From Blattamonas nauphoetae (taxonomy: Eukaryota; Preaxostyla; Oxymonadida): 64,000 bases of DNA. Both the position numbers and the translations under genes were made by a program. The stretch spans positions 434,001 to 498,000 of the forward strand of contig JARBJD010000011.1 of assembly GCA_033064195.1 (NCBI GenBank), given 5' to 3'. Below the pieces are notes generated by a model. That model saw nothing but the letters and a program-made list of their open reading frames with translations, made no database searches and had not been told where the DNA came from. Below, piece by piece: positions 24,825 to 34,614 of this stretch (positions are counted from its first letter, which is position 1; the number at the start of each line of letters is the position of its first letter).

Positions 24825-25113
24825 TTCTCCATTTATTATTTTCGTTGTCTGTTGTTATCAAGCCTTCTAACTGAGTTTTCACTCAATATTCATGTTTTCA
24901 ATGAGACTTTCTTTTCTGTCATCCATTATTATCCTTCCTTTTCACAGCTCCTCTCTTTTTACGTACGGTTCTCTTTCTGAGAGGATTCTGTATGGTATTC
25001 CTGGATTAGGACTTTTGAAAAGAAAATTCTGCTTGAAAATGGGCTGTAATTCCAGATTAGGCACTTCGAATCCTGTCTACCCGGACATCAAAAACCCGTT
25101 CCAACACATAGTC

Positions 25114-25719
25114 ATGACCCGTATCTACGTAGGAAACCTCTCGTTCAAAACCACAGCTCAAAGTCTCGGTGAGTACTTCGAGAAGATGGGAGCAGTCTCA
25201 AATGTCACAATCAAATCTCGCTTCGAACGCTCCCTTGGATTTGGTTTTGTCGATATGGCAACAGAAGCCGATGCACAAAAAGCCGTTAAGGAACTTAACG
25301 AAAAAGAACTCGACGGCCGTAAACTGAGAATTGAGATCGCTCGCCCGATTACTGAAAGACAACCAGGTGAGAGACCCCCACGCGGTCGTGGCTTCCGTCG
25401 CGGTCGTGGCCGTGGTGCACCCCGCCCTCGTCGTGAACGCCGCCCTGTCGATCCAAATGCTCCAATTTCAACAACTCGCGTCCACGTCGGCAATCTTCCA
25501 TTCACCTCAACCGAGGAAGATGTGAAGAATGCTTTCCCTGGTTGCAAAGTTAAGGAGGTTTTCCTCATTAAGGCATTGAACGGTCGTTCTCGTGGGTATG
25601 GATTTGTTGAATTCGAAACACATGAAGATCAAGTGAAAGGAATCAAGATCGGTGAGAATCTTACCCTCGGAGACAGAAAATTGACATGCGCTGCTGCTCG
25701 TGAACGCACTCAACAATAA
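25114..25719 (+). CDS. RNA-binding protein with two RRM domains and RG-rich linker
   Basis: Protein of 201 aa with two RNA recognition motifs. RRM1 has RNP2 IYVGNLSF and RNP1 LGFGFVDM. RRM2 has VHVGNLPF and RGYGFVEF. Between them is a Gly-Arg-rich linker (RGRGFRRGRGRG, near 25380-25430), typical of proteins that shuttle on mRNA and are methylated on Arg. The start is placed at the ATG at 25114 because RRM1 begins immediately after it. The frame stays open upstream to 24892, but that extension is not conserved-looking and lies in the leader of a spacer. The exact orthologue cannot be named. It is a candidate for mRNA or pre-rRNA binding. Confidence 0.85.
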   Translation: MTRIYVGNLSFKTTAQSLGEYFEKMGAVSNVTIKSRFERSLGFGFVDMATEADAQKAVKELNEKELDGRKLRIEIARPITERQPGERPPRGRGFRRGRGRGAPRPRRERRPVDPNAPISTTRVHVGNLPFTSTEEDVKNAFPGCKVKEVFLIKALNGRSRGYGFVEFETHEDQVKGIKIGENLTLGDRKLTCAAARERTQQ

Positions 25720-25932
25720 ACTTCAACTCATTTCGGTTTTTTATCATTTATGCTGAAAGCACAAAGAAAGAGCCTTTGATCCTTTTCAGGAACATGAAAG
25801 AGCAATCACCTCAGATAACTCAGACGAAATGAGAAAATGAAGATGTAGGACCGAATAGTTCTCCATAACGCAGAGAATATCGGAACAAGAATGAGGATTC
25901 GGGGAGAGAGAATCAAAGAAATAAAGGATTGA

Positions 25933-27357
25933 TCACATCAACTTCTGCAGGGAGTTAGAGAAGACTCCATACGACAGAGTCTCTGCAGAGAATAAGAGCG
26001 ATTGTGCTGGATCGTCGCTCTGGATATCTCCATCGTTGATTGTGATGGTATCATCTTTTCGTCTCTTTTTATGTTTCCTTGCTTTTCGTAGACGGCGTTT
26101 TGTACGTTGGTCGTAGCGGATCACATGAAACATGACGAGGAGGAGGACAGTCGGAACAAATTCCCAGATGAGCTGGAATGAGATGACCAGAATGGGATGC
26201 TTAGTGCTACAATGGAAATTCATGTTATGGAGCGAGAAGAATGAGTGATGATGAATGAAGGTCATGAATGATTTAGGAAAATGGAAAATGAGCTTTAGGA
26301 CTGGATAAAGGTATGGGACAAACCAATCTTCATAGTCTACACATTCAGAGATAGCATCACGGAAGACATCATTGAATGGATTGAGTTCGAGGACTCGGAG
26401 AAGAGAGTAGAGGAATCTAAGGATCCAAACGATCCACATGACGAAAGAAAGGAGAGAAAGAATTCGCATGGTTTTTTGAAGAGGGCGTGCCAGAGTTTTG
26501 GTGCAACTGAGACGGAGTAACTGGATAGTGATGATTGTGATGCTGAGGACGATGATGAGATAGAGAATGCAGTTTGTGATAACAGTGTATGGAGTTCCCG
26601 TTGTTTGTGACACAGGGCGAACCTATTGAGACATGAAAAACCCAATGAAGATGAAAGAGACGATGGTTATGATAGTGTTGGAATAAGGTTGATAAGACGC
26701 AATATGTCTCGAATAAAATGGAATGGAGGATATACCGTTAGATATATAGTGATTGTGAGTGTGACAATGAATAAAACAGCAATTAGGGAGAGGAGACTGA
26801 CGTAAAACGCGAATCTCGCGTTCTTTGAGAAGGTTCCTTTTGGAAAGATGGCATCCGACAGCCACATAGCCATAGCAATCCAGATTAGACATAAGAGAAA
26901 GTGAGGGATTTGTTGGGTGAAAAATTCACAGTTGAAGTTGTTCCAAGGCATTGGGACAACATAAAACAAGATTCGGATGAAAAGGAATAATGCAAGGAGA
27001 CAACAAAACGTGATCCTTTTGAAACGTTGCCTCCTATGTGCTGCACGAAATGATTCGATAATTTCGTAGACCACGAAGAGGAGGCAAAGTCCTTCGAGAA
27101 GAACAACGATGGAATATGGCCAAAAACTTCTTCCATACATATCTAACAAGAGATTATGTGATAATGGGAGAATGAAGGAAATGATGAGGTTTCAGAAAAA
27201 ACTCAGGAAAGAAGGGAAGGAAAGTCATGATGAGAGCAAAGCAGAAAGAGCGGAGAGAATGATCTGAATACGAACTTGGACAGGCTGCTACCATATTAAC
27301 AACACGGATATCGATATTGTCATTCTCATTACTCATCAGAAGGACATCGTAACCCAT
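25933..27357 (-). CDS. multi-pass membrane protein, paralogue 2
   Basis: Paralogue of the gene at 8063-9238, 353 aa. Exons are 27357-27276, 27142-26736, 26622-26324 and 26206-25933, with introns of 133, 113 and 117 bp. All three introns occupy the same positions and phases as in paralogue 1 although they are three to five times longer. Exon 2 is exactly 407 bp in both. About seven hydrophobic segments are visible, and the last ends with the shared motif EFVPTVLLLV (EAVPTILLLV in paralogue 1), followed by a basic KHKKRRK tail. The function is unknown. The seven-helix layout resembles TOM1/GPR137-type proteins. The start codon is 20 bp from that of the OTU gene on the other strand. Confidence 0.75.
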
Positions 27358-27377
27358 AGATTTTTTCCATATTTGTG
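27358..27377. promoter_or_regulatory. 20-bp divergent start-codon interval
   Basis: Only 20 bp, mostly T-rich, separate the proposed ATG codons of the membrane protein (minus strand) and the OTU protease (plus strand). The promoter elements of at least one gene must therefore overlap the coding region of the other, or translation begins further in. Inference from gene models, with no motif recognised. Confidence 0.35.
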
Positions 27378-28434
27378 ATGGGAAAAGGAAAGGGGAAATC
27401 AGCCCCAAAACCGAAACCGAAGAAGGACAAGAGTCAATGGCGAGAAGCTAAGAAGAGAAGGAGACATAACACTGTGTCAATCAATGCGGTACGCCGTTAA
27501 TCTTTCTTTCCATCTCCTCACACTTAACTTGTCCTAATCAAACCATTATTCTCACAGGATATGCATACACTCACAGAGCAACTAGCCCCATTTGGATTTC
27601 GAATTATTGATGTTCCTCTCGATGGAAACTGCTTTTTCTCGTATCCCGCTCGCTAACTTCTCTGTAGATCCAACATACTTGCACCAATATGACCTCTCCT
27701 ATCCTATATTGTAGATCAGTTTCTCACCAACTGTATTCAGACCCAAAGCATTCAGCCAATCTCAGAAAACTAACTTGTGATTATATTGCTGAACACCAGG
27801 CGGACCTCGCGCACTTCCTTCTCGATAACGAGGATTTTGACGAATATTTGTCAGATATGCGGGAAGACGGAACATGGGCAGACAACATCGCAATTCTGTC
27901 GCTCTCCAATGCTCTCCAAAGTATGTCTCGAAGCATCCCCTCATCCTCTGCCCATCTCTTCCTCCGGTTTCCCTTTCAGTTGGGATTGAGATCATGCAAC
28001 CTTCGCATCCTGCTGTGATGATCAACCAGACATACCCTCGCCGAATCCGAGTGGGGTATGTGGGAGAGTCACACTATGTGAGCGTGGTGGGTGGCGAGGA
28101 GAGGAATGAAGCTGACCGCGAGATGGTGCGGCAGATGATTGACCAGTTGCGTGTGACAAGAGCAAGGCAAGTGGAGATGGAAGCGGAGCAGGAGGAAGAC
28201 GAGGTCCCTCAACCAGCACCTCCGCAAGAAGAGGAAGACAGCGAGCAACACCTTCCGCCAGCTCTCAGAAAGAAGAATCGGAAGCAGGCTGAACAGGCTC
28301 GAGAGGAGCCAAGGGAGCCAAGCAGACAAAGAGAGTCCAAACCAAAAGAGACGAAATCCACCAAGAAATTGACGAAGGCGGAGAAGAGAGCGCAACGACA
28401 GAAAAGGGCAAGGGGCGAAGATAGCGACAGCTGA
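27378..28434 (+). CDS. OTU-domain cysteine protease (deubiquitinase)
   Basis: Ovarian-tumour family deubiquitinase, 284 aa, closest in layout to OTUD3/OTU1-like small enzymes. Exons are 27378-27488, 27558-27640, 27715-27920 and 27980-28434, with introns of 69, 74 and 59 bp. The catalytic Cys lies in DVPLDGNCFF (near 27610) and the His in VGYVGESHYVSV (near 28060). WADNIAILSLSNAL is the conserved helix that packs against them. The N-terminus (MGKGKGKSAPKPKP) and the C-terminal third are strongly basic and acidic low-complexity regions, respectively EEED and KAEKRAQRQKRAR runs, suggesting nuclear or ribosomal association (inference). Confidence 0.88.
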
Positions 28435-28554
28435 AATGACACTACGAATTTCTCGTTCAGTCCGACAAATATGCTTTCGGTGCTCTTTGATTCTGTTTAT
28501 CGTGCATTTTTTCATCTTTTTTCTTTTGAAATTATCACGGTCAATTCGAAGAAA

Positions 28555-29500
28555 ATGATGATAAATGTGATCGAGGCCACCAAATATAATTCTGTTCATA
28601 ACCTTGTCCACATGGCAAGTAAGCAACAAGTTTGTCAGCTAAAACGTAATGGTGTCACGTTGGAAGTACTTTGCAAGCCGGGGACTGTCGCCAAGTCTGT
28701 TCAGACACTCTCAACTTATATCAATCATTTTCCTGCATTATTTTCTAGATGGAAAGAAGGAAACCTTGGAATTGACAATGTAATCCTCTCTGATGATGTA
28801 TTTCATCCAATTTTGCTTTTCAATTTTCGCTTTCTCCCAGATTTTTAAGAATCACACAAAACTGGAACGTGCATCTGATCAAGATGTCGAAACAGGAACT
28901 GGGCACCCAAGAGGAATGGCGGCTGTTGAGTTCATATTGCAAAATGGTGAAATTGCCCTCACAACAGCCGAACGGAGGGAGAAGGTTGAGCAACGAAGAA
29001 GAGAAATTCTGGGATTTATCAACTCATATTATGTTGATCCATCAACCAACCTCCCTCACCCAATTCCACGTCTTGAAACTGCGATGGAATCTTTCAGAGT
29101 GTCTTCTTTTATCCGTTTTCAGCGTCTCACTGATTAGTACATCATCGACCCGTTCAGGGACGGATCTGAACAAGCCCTTGAGGTGGTTGAGAAAATGCGC
29201 GATGTTCTCCCCATTCGGAAGAATGTTATGGAAGGCACCCTTTTCGTTCCTCACAAATACCTCTCACAATGTCAAGGGATCGTAAAGAAGTATTGCGATA
29301 AGGGCAGAGAAAAATACGATGGAAAGGGATGCACAATGGAGATTGGTGTTATTCCAGGGAATTTTGACCGAGTTATGGCCGAACTGAACAAGGTCACTCA
29401 TGGTGAACACGAACTGACATTCTCGACGGCAACTGCCCCAAAGCCAGCAGCTGCTGGCAGTGGCAAAGGAAAAGGAGCGCCAAAAAGAGGGAAGAAATGA
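28555..29500 (+). CDS. SBDS: ribosome maturation protein SBDS
   Basis: Works with the GTPase EFL1 to release eIF6 from new 60S subunits. Exons are 28555-28694, 28749-28797, 28841-29098 and 29138-29500, with introns of 54, 43 and 39 bp, giving 269 aa (the usual size is 250). The N-terminal SBDS fold is seen as GVTLEVLCKPGTVAKW and VILSDDIF. The middle helical domain starts with GEIALTTAERREK and PHPIPRLETAM, the most conserved stretch of the family. The C-terminal ferredoxin-like domain ends in a Gly/Lys-rich tail (GKGKGAPKRGKK) that most orthologues lack. The N-terminal exon is less similar than the rest, so the exact start is uncertain; ATG at 28555 or 28558 both fit. Confidence 0.9.
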
Positions 29501-29693
29501 AAAGAAGATCAGTTATTGTGTTGTCCCTTCTTTCATTTCGACCATCTCTTGATTCGTGTTTTCACTCGCTCAATCTCATCTTCAGCAAAATGCGAAAACT
29601 AAAAAAAGTGCAAGCAAGATAAATCTCATTGACAGTTCAATTAGAAATAAGATGAAGTGGGTCATCAGAATATAAATAAGGAATTTCTGGTTG

Positions 29694-31649
29694 TCAAGGG
29701 GCGAACTCGTCTTTCTGCTGGGCAGAGGGCGAAGAGCTCATCGATCTGAGATTGGAAGAGATTGAAGAGCCGGGAGGAGATGAGGAAATATTGGTCGATC
29801 CACTGATTTTGGTGGGTTTGAGCTGACGAGACTGTCTGCTGAACTGCTTCTCCATTGTGACGGACGAGTTGTCGATCGCATTCCGCGCAACAAACATGTA
29901 TCGGATGGAATCTGGTGTGTTCTCAGCCAGCGTCATGTTTCGGAGAGAGGCAGCCTTGGCCTCCGACTGGCTTGCCGACAGATCTCGCGACTGACTCCCG
30001 TCTGCAATGGGAATGGGTTCCAACCCAAACGCGAAGCCCGACGAGACTGATATGTTCGTCTGCGAGCTGCCGAGATTCGGTTGAGCAACAGGGTCGGGAG
30101 TGGGAGAGGGTGTGAGTTTCTTTGTGGGTGTTGGTGACTTTTTCGACTTCTGTTGCTGCAGCTTGTTGATTTTGAGGATGAGACTGGCGAATTGCGGGTC
30201 GTTCTGGCCGAGTGTCTCTTCCCACTGCCAGTCGGTGTAGAGCTTCCGTTTGGAGGCGTAGTACGCTTCTTCGATGATGGAGATGGTGATGTTCACGACG
30301 ACGCAGATGAAGAAGAGGCAGTACAGGAGAAGGTAGAGGGCAGAGACGACGGGGTTGAAGTAGCGGATGTGGTCCCACACCTCCAGCACGATATCTCCGT
30401 TCATGAGGGCAAAGAGACACATGACTGTGTTCTGAATGGTGCTGAAGTGGTCGTCAGCTTTGGAGAAGAGCGCAACACCAGCCAGCACGAAGCCCACAAA
30501 GATGGGGATGCAGGTGACGAGGAGGCGCATGATGATCGGGACCGCAGCTTTGACGACGTAGATGAGCATGTAGAACTTCTTCGAGAACTCGAGGAAGCGC
30601 AAATAGTTCATCATCACTAGAAACCCACTCAGCCCGCGAATTGCAGCGATCCAGGACGACGTGGCGACAAGTCCAATCGCTTGGAGGATATCGAAGAGCC
30701 CGGCGAAGAAGCTCATGATAGACGAGATCAGCATGACCATGTGCCAAGTATTGAAAAAGCGCATCTTGACGCGAAACGGAACTTTGGACCATGGAACGAT
30801 GATTTCTCCTTTTTGATAGAACTCAAGATATGTCTTCTTGGTGTCCTTCATAATCATCACGGCTGTTATCAGTTGTTTGATGGCAAGGAATAGAGACCAA
30901 ATTGAAAGGGCTAGAAGGACTGCGCCAAGGATTAATTCCGCCCATTCAACTGGCGACATTTTCACGATATGCAGGGTGAATTTGGTTGTGACCTCGATTA
31001 AACTACGCTTGTTGAATGAGTAGTGCACTTTTAGATCCCAGTTCTCGACCTGATATCCATTGAATGCAGCATGGTGAGTAATTTGCATGGGGAGATTGTA
31101 AGTATACGACTTCATCTGACGAACTCCCATCGTGTCGTTAAAACCACTTTCACCAAATGGTGGATGTGGGTTATCTTTGCTAACAACTGCCGTTACAGTT
31201 TTTGATTTCGTGTTAAAAGTTGGATTAGTAAGGCTGGCGTTCCATCCAGGCATATAAATATAGGTAATGCGAGGATGCTTATTGGGGACTGTTAGTGAGA
31301 TATTCGATGCAATAGTGTCAGGAAGTGCAAAGTATGCCTTTGAAACTTTGCTAATATGTTCAGTAAAACTGCTGACAGTATGGAGGAGGATGGATCGATC
31401 AAGGGATTCATCGGCGTCGTAATCCTCACCCTTGACTATGTGGTCGATAAGTTCATTGAGTGACATGACAGACTGGGAGGTAGTGTAGGTTCTGAGGGTG
31501 ATTTCAGCGATGACTACAAGAGACATCAGAACCTGGACAAAGAGCTTCCATGGGAAAATTTTGTACTTTTTCCATTTCTCAAGAGGGCTAAGTGTGAGCT
31601 TTTCCTCGAGTGTTGCCTCTTTGAACTGAAGCCATCGACTGGTTGTCAT
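29694..31649 (-). CDS. mucolipin-like (TRPML) cation channel
   Basis: Six-helix channel of the TRPML/polycystin group, which releases Ca2+ and other cations from endolysosomes. Single exon, 651 aa. The first membrane helix follows FPWKLFVQVLMSL (about residue 35-55). A large lumenal loop with NxS/T sites follows (about 60-270). Helices 2-6 come after, with a pore loop CLFALMNGDIV near residue 410, equivalent to the SLINGDDM pore of mucolipins, and a last helix ending VVVNITISIIEEAY, equivalent to the family's LNLFIAIIEDAY. The C-tail beyond about 500 is Ser/Pro-rich and disordered. The missing second Asp in the pore (GDI instead of GDD) may change selectivity. It pairs functionally with the V-ATPase as an acidic-organelle protein (inference). 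Confidence 0.88.
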   Translation of the reverse strand: MTTSRWLQFKEATLEEKLTLSPLEKWKKYKIFPWKLFVQVLMSLVVIAEITLRTYTTSQSVMSLNELIDHIVKGEDYDADESLDRSILLHTVSSFTEHISKVSKAYFALPDTIASNISLTVPNKHPRITYIYMPGWNASLTNPTFNTKSKTVTAVVSKDNPHPPFGESGFNDTMGVRQMKSYTYNLPMQITHHAAFNGYQVENWDLKVHYSFNKRSLIEVTTKFTLHIVKMSPVEWAELILGAVLLALSIWSLFLAIKQLITAVMIMKDTKKTYLEFYQKGEIIVPWSKVPFRVKMRFFNTWHMVMLISSIMSFFAGLFDILQAIGLVATSSWIAAIRGLSGFLVMMNYLRFLEFSKKFYMLIYVVKAAVPIIMRLLVTCIPIFVGFVLAGVALFSKADDHFSTIQNTVMCLFALMNGDIVLEVWDHIRYFNPVVSALYLLLYCLFFICVVVNITISIIEEAYYASKRKLYTDWQWEETLGQNDPQFASLILKINKLQQQKSKKSPTPTKKLTPSPTPDPVAQPNLGSSQTNISVSSGFAFGLEPIPIADGSQSRDLSASQSEAKAASLRNMTLAENTPDSIRYMFVARNAIDNSSVTMEKQFSRQSRQLKPTKISGSTNISSSPPGSSISSNLRSMSSSPSAQQKDEFAP

Positions 31650-31826
31650 CGATTGTGGGATTTAACTCGATCTATCAACAACTATCACGAAACAGAAATG
31701 AAAATCCACCTCAAAGGTATTGCTGAGATGAGAAAGTTACAAAAACAAGAAATACTGTGATGAAATGAGAAATTATGATTAATGAGTGTTGAGCCACTTT
31801 GTTCTCTCAAGAACATATCGGCGAGT

Positions 31827-32432
31827 TTATTGGAAGCCGGATTGTGCAGGATCATTTGTGCTTTCAAGGAGTTCGTCATCATAGAGCTCCTCTCCGCAGT
31901 ATGGTGAGATGAAGAGAACTTTGTCAATGGCTTTGAGATATTTGGTAGGGTTTCCATACCATTTCTCACCCTTGACCAGGAGTTCACAGAGGCGTTGTAA
32001 GGTAAGCGGAGGACTGTTAAACAAGAAATAAAGGAGATATTGGACGACAGACGTTTGGAACGAGAGGAGTTGGTGAATCAATTCAGTCTCTTGTTCTTGA
32101 GTTTTTTCCTTGTCAAGTTCACCCTTGTTGTTCTTCATTTTTTCGAAACAATCTTCGACAACCTCAAAAGAATGCCACAGTAAAAAAGTGAACGGAAAGC
32201 AGACATGTTTTAGCTTTACAGACAACACTGCACGAACAAGAGGCCAATCAATCGTGAGCCTTCCTGTGTTTGAGATGTCCACAATCAAATCCTGAAGTTG
32301 GTCCGGGAATGACGAGATATCTTTGGAGATCCAGGCTATGAAAGGGGTGGGGATTTGAGGTCAAAAAATGATGATATGAGTCGAAATGAAACAATAGAAA
32401 GAAATAAACGAACCGCGAATAAAATCATCCAT
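31827..32432 (-). CDS. PPP4R2: protein phosphatase 4 regulatory subunit 2
   Basis: Core subunit of the PP4 phosphatase complex, involved in DNA-damage signalling and centrosome maturation. Exons are 32432-32414 and 32335-31827, with a 78-bp intron (32336-32413), giving 175 aa. The family core is clear: FPDQLQDLI near the start, VCFPFTFLLW, then PPLTLQRLCELLVKGEKWY and KYLKAIDKVLFIS, matching the PFTIQRLCELL...KF...VEK pattern of PPP4R2. The long acidic tail of animal proteins is absent. The tiny first exon encodes MDDFIR. The start codon is 36 bp from that of the WD40 gene on the other strand. Confidence 0.88.
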
Positions 32433-32468
32433 GAGGGTGATTGTTGTTCAGATCGGACCACAAGGAAT
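32433..32468. promoter_or_regulatory. 36-bp divergent start-codon interval
   Basis: The interval separates the proposed ATG codons of PPP4R2 (minus) and the WD40 protein (plus). It must form part of a shared promoter if both models are right. No motif is recognised. Inference only. Confidence 0.35.
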
Positions 32469-34262
32469 ATGGGAATCACCGGATCCAGCCTAGATGAGAC
32501 AAATCTGTCTTCATCGGTGATGCCTTTTACCCAGGCACAATTTATCACCGAACATCGAGGATCTGTTCGTTGTTTGGATTATATCGACGGGGACAGGTCC
32601 ATCTCGTTTTTCTTGTCGTAATCATCTTTTGTTTTTTTATTCTGCAGATTTCTCTCAGCTGGTGATGATCAATTGATTATGGTTCATTCATTTACGTCAG
32701 GACAAACACTTGCGGCTCTGAAGGGTCACAAAGGAACAATCAACGTCCTCTATCTATTAACAGACGAGCTTTTTGCATCTGGAAGTGATGATACAACAGT
32801 GAAGGTCTAGTTGGACATATTTTGTGTTTATTTAGGATAGATATGGAAAACTAGCGACTATTCTTACGTCACAACAATTGCAGACCATGACTCTCCAGTT
32901 TTTGATATCGTCTGTTTCTCTCGGCATTTTCTGATAACTTGCAGCTTTGTCTTTATGATCGAGCTGATCATTTCGTCAGTGTTTCAGAGACAAAATTGGT
33001 TGTCTGGGATCTTAAAGGGACAGTCAAATTGAGTATACCTCTTGAAGGAAGTGGAAGTCTGAAAGTTTATTTTGTCCACTTTTCCGTAGGAATTGTCGCT
33101 GCACTCGCTATTCCAAAAGATCAGATTGTTGTGGCTCAGGAGAATTCATCCCATTTAAGTTTCTTTCTTTTTCCGTTAATTGTGGTTTAGCTGTCATTGC
33201 GCTAACTCTCAGTGATGGAACTTCACAACAACCAGCCTCATTTGTATGGAAAACGAAGAAAACAACTTCCGCTCATGGTTTCACTCGATTCGAAATGATA
33301 TCTCGTATCTCATGACCTTTCTCACTTTCCCAGCCTCTCTCTTTGCCGCTCTTTCACTGGATGGAAGTGTATTTGTTTACACAAATACAACCATTGACGC
33401 AAAAACCACATTACACTCATCAACTTTTATTCAACGCGCTGCTATCGTACAAGCAGCGAAGAAATCGCCTCAGAAACCCACTCCAACTGCACCAAAGATG
33501 CCACTATCTCCTCATGATGCACCAAAACCTCCTGACTCTATTGACAATCACGACTTAGTGAAACGGACTCCTTCTTGCATTCACCCGATTAACGAAGTAT
33601 TTTTCACGTTGTTGTTGACGCTATTTCTCTCCAGTTTTGCTGTGTCTCATCGATTGACAACCATTTTTTCTTGTATAAACCGGCAATCGATGAAATACCA
33701 ATCATCTCACCGAAACACGCTACTGCTGCTATTTCTGCACTGACTGTCATGTTCAAAGGGTATTTTCTCATCTTTTCTCTATTGTTCTGTGTTTATCACA
33801 TCATCTAGTGATTACGTGGCCTCTGGTAGCCAAGATGGAAGCGTGCACATTTGGGAGATCCCAGTCAATCTTTTGGGATCCACTGGACGACGAGAGGAAG
33901 AAAAAGCCAAATCAAAAAAGAAGAACATGAATTCAGATGAGATCCGTCTCATCTATCAATCCTCCCTCCACACTGCTCCAGTCCGAACGATGCTGCCGTT
34001 CCAAACCGGCTTTGTGACGGGTTCAGACGACGGAAACATTATTTTGTGGAAGATTGACCCAACACTCTTGATTGACTATGACAGATGGGACCAACTCGAC
34101 GAATTGAGCAGAAGGGCCGAGAGTAATGCGAGAGCTACAAACGAAACTGGAACTACCTTTTCCGGTGATGGATATTCGCGAGCTCATGCACCTGAGGATG
34201 ATGAGAGTGAATCGTTTGAGACAAGTGCGTCTGAATCTGAATCTGAAAGCAATCCTGAATGA
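32469..34262 (+). CDS. WD40-repeat protein with acidic C-terminus
   Basis: Nine-exon gene of about 496 aa: 32469-32596, 32648-32804, 32841-32909, 32945-33056, 33090-33158, 33191-33304, 33334-33596, 33635-33759, 33809-34262. Introns are 29-51 bp. The blades are visible as FLSAGDDQLIMVHSF, FASGSDDTTVKIWK, HDSPVFDI then KLVVWDLKG, ALSLDGSVFVYTN, and VASGSQDGSVHIWEIP with VTGSDDGNIILWK near the C-terminus. A Pro/Lys linker interrupts the propeller around 33450-33560, and an acidic Ser/Glu tail ends it. The intron between exons 4 and 5 has an alternative 5' site a few bases upstream. WD40 propellers are docking platforms, and no specific orthologue is recognised. Confidence 0.82.
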
Positions 34263-34614
34263 TCATTCTTCTTTTTCCCTCACTTCATGTTTTAATTTAT
34301 TGTTTCATTTTCTTGTTGTTTTTCGCTGTTCTTTTTCTTTTCAATTCTTCTATCACTGGAAAGAGCTCTTGAAGGAAGACACCGTATCTCTATAAGGAAT
34401 TGGGAATAGGATCCTTTTCAAGTATTAATTTTGATAATGTTTGTTAGAGTCACCATTTATATCTTTGATGGGTGTTGTCTGCGCCTTTGTTTTCACTCAA
34501 GAAATGATCTGGCCCGCCTCAGTTCTGCCGAAATTGCCTCTCGTCTGATTCTGTTCGAACGTATTAACTGCCGATCCTCTGCACTAGCGTTCTCGTTTTC
34601 ATCTTCTTTTGCTG
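34263..34614. other. spacer without recognised gene
   Basis: This 352-bp stretch lies between the WD40 protein and CNOT1, both on the plus strand. It holds a T-rich leader and a short frame (34431-34631) without similarity to anything I know. It could contain an untranslated first exon of CNOT1. Confidence 0.45.

Noticed and set aside
24892-25113. N-terminal extension of the two-RRM protein from 24892
   Set aside because: The added residues look like leader sequence and RRM1 begins right after the ATG at 25114.
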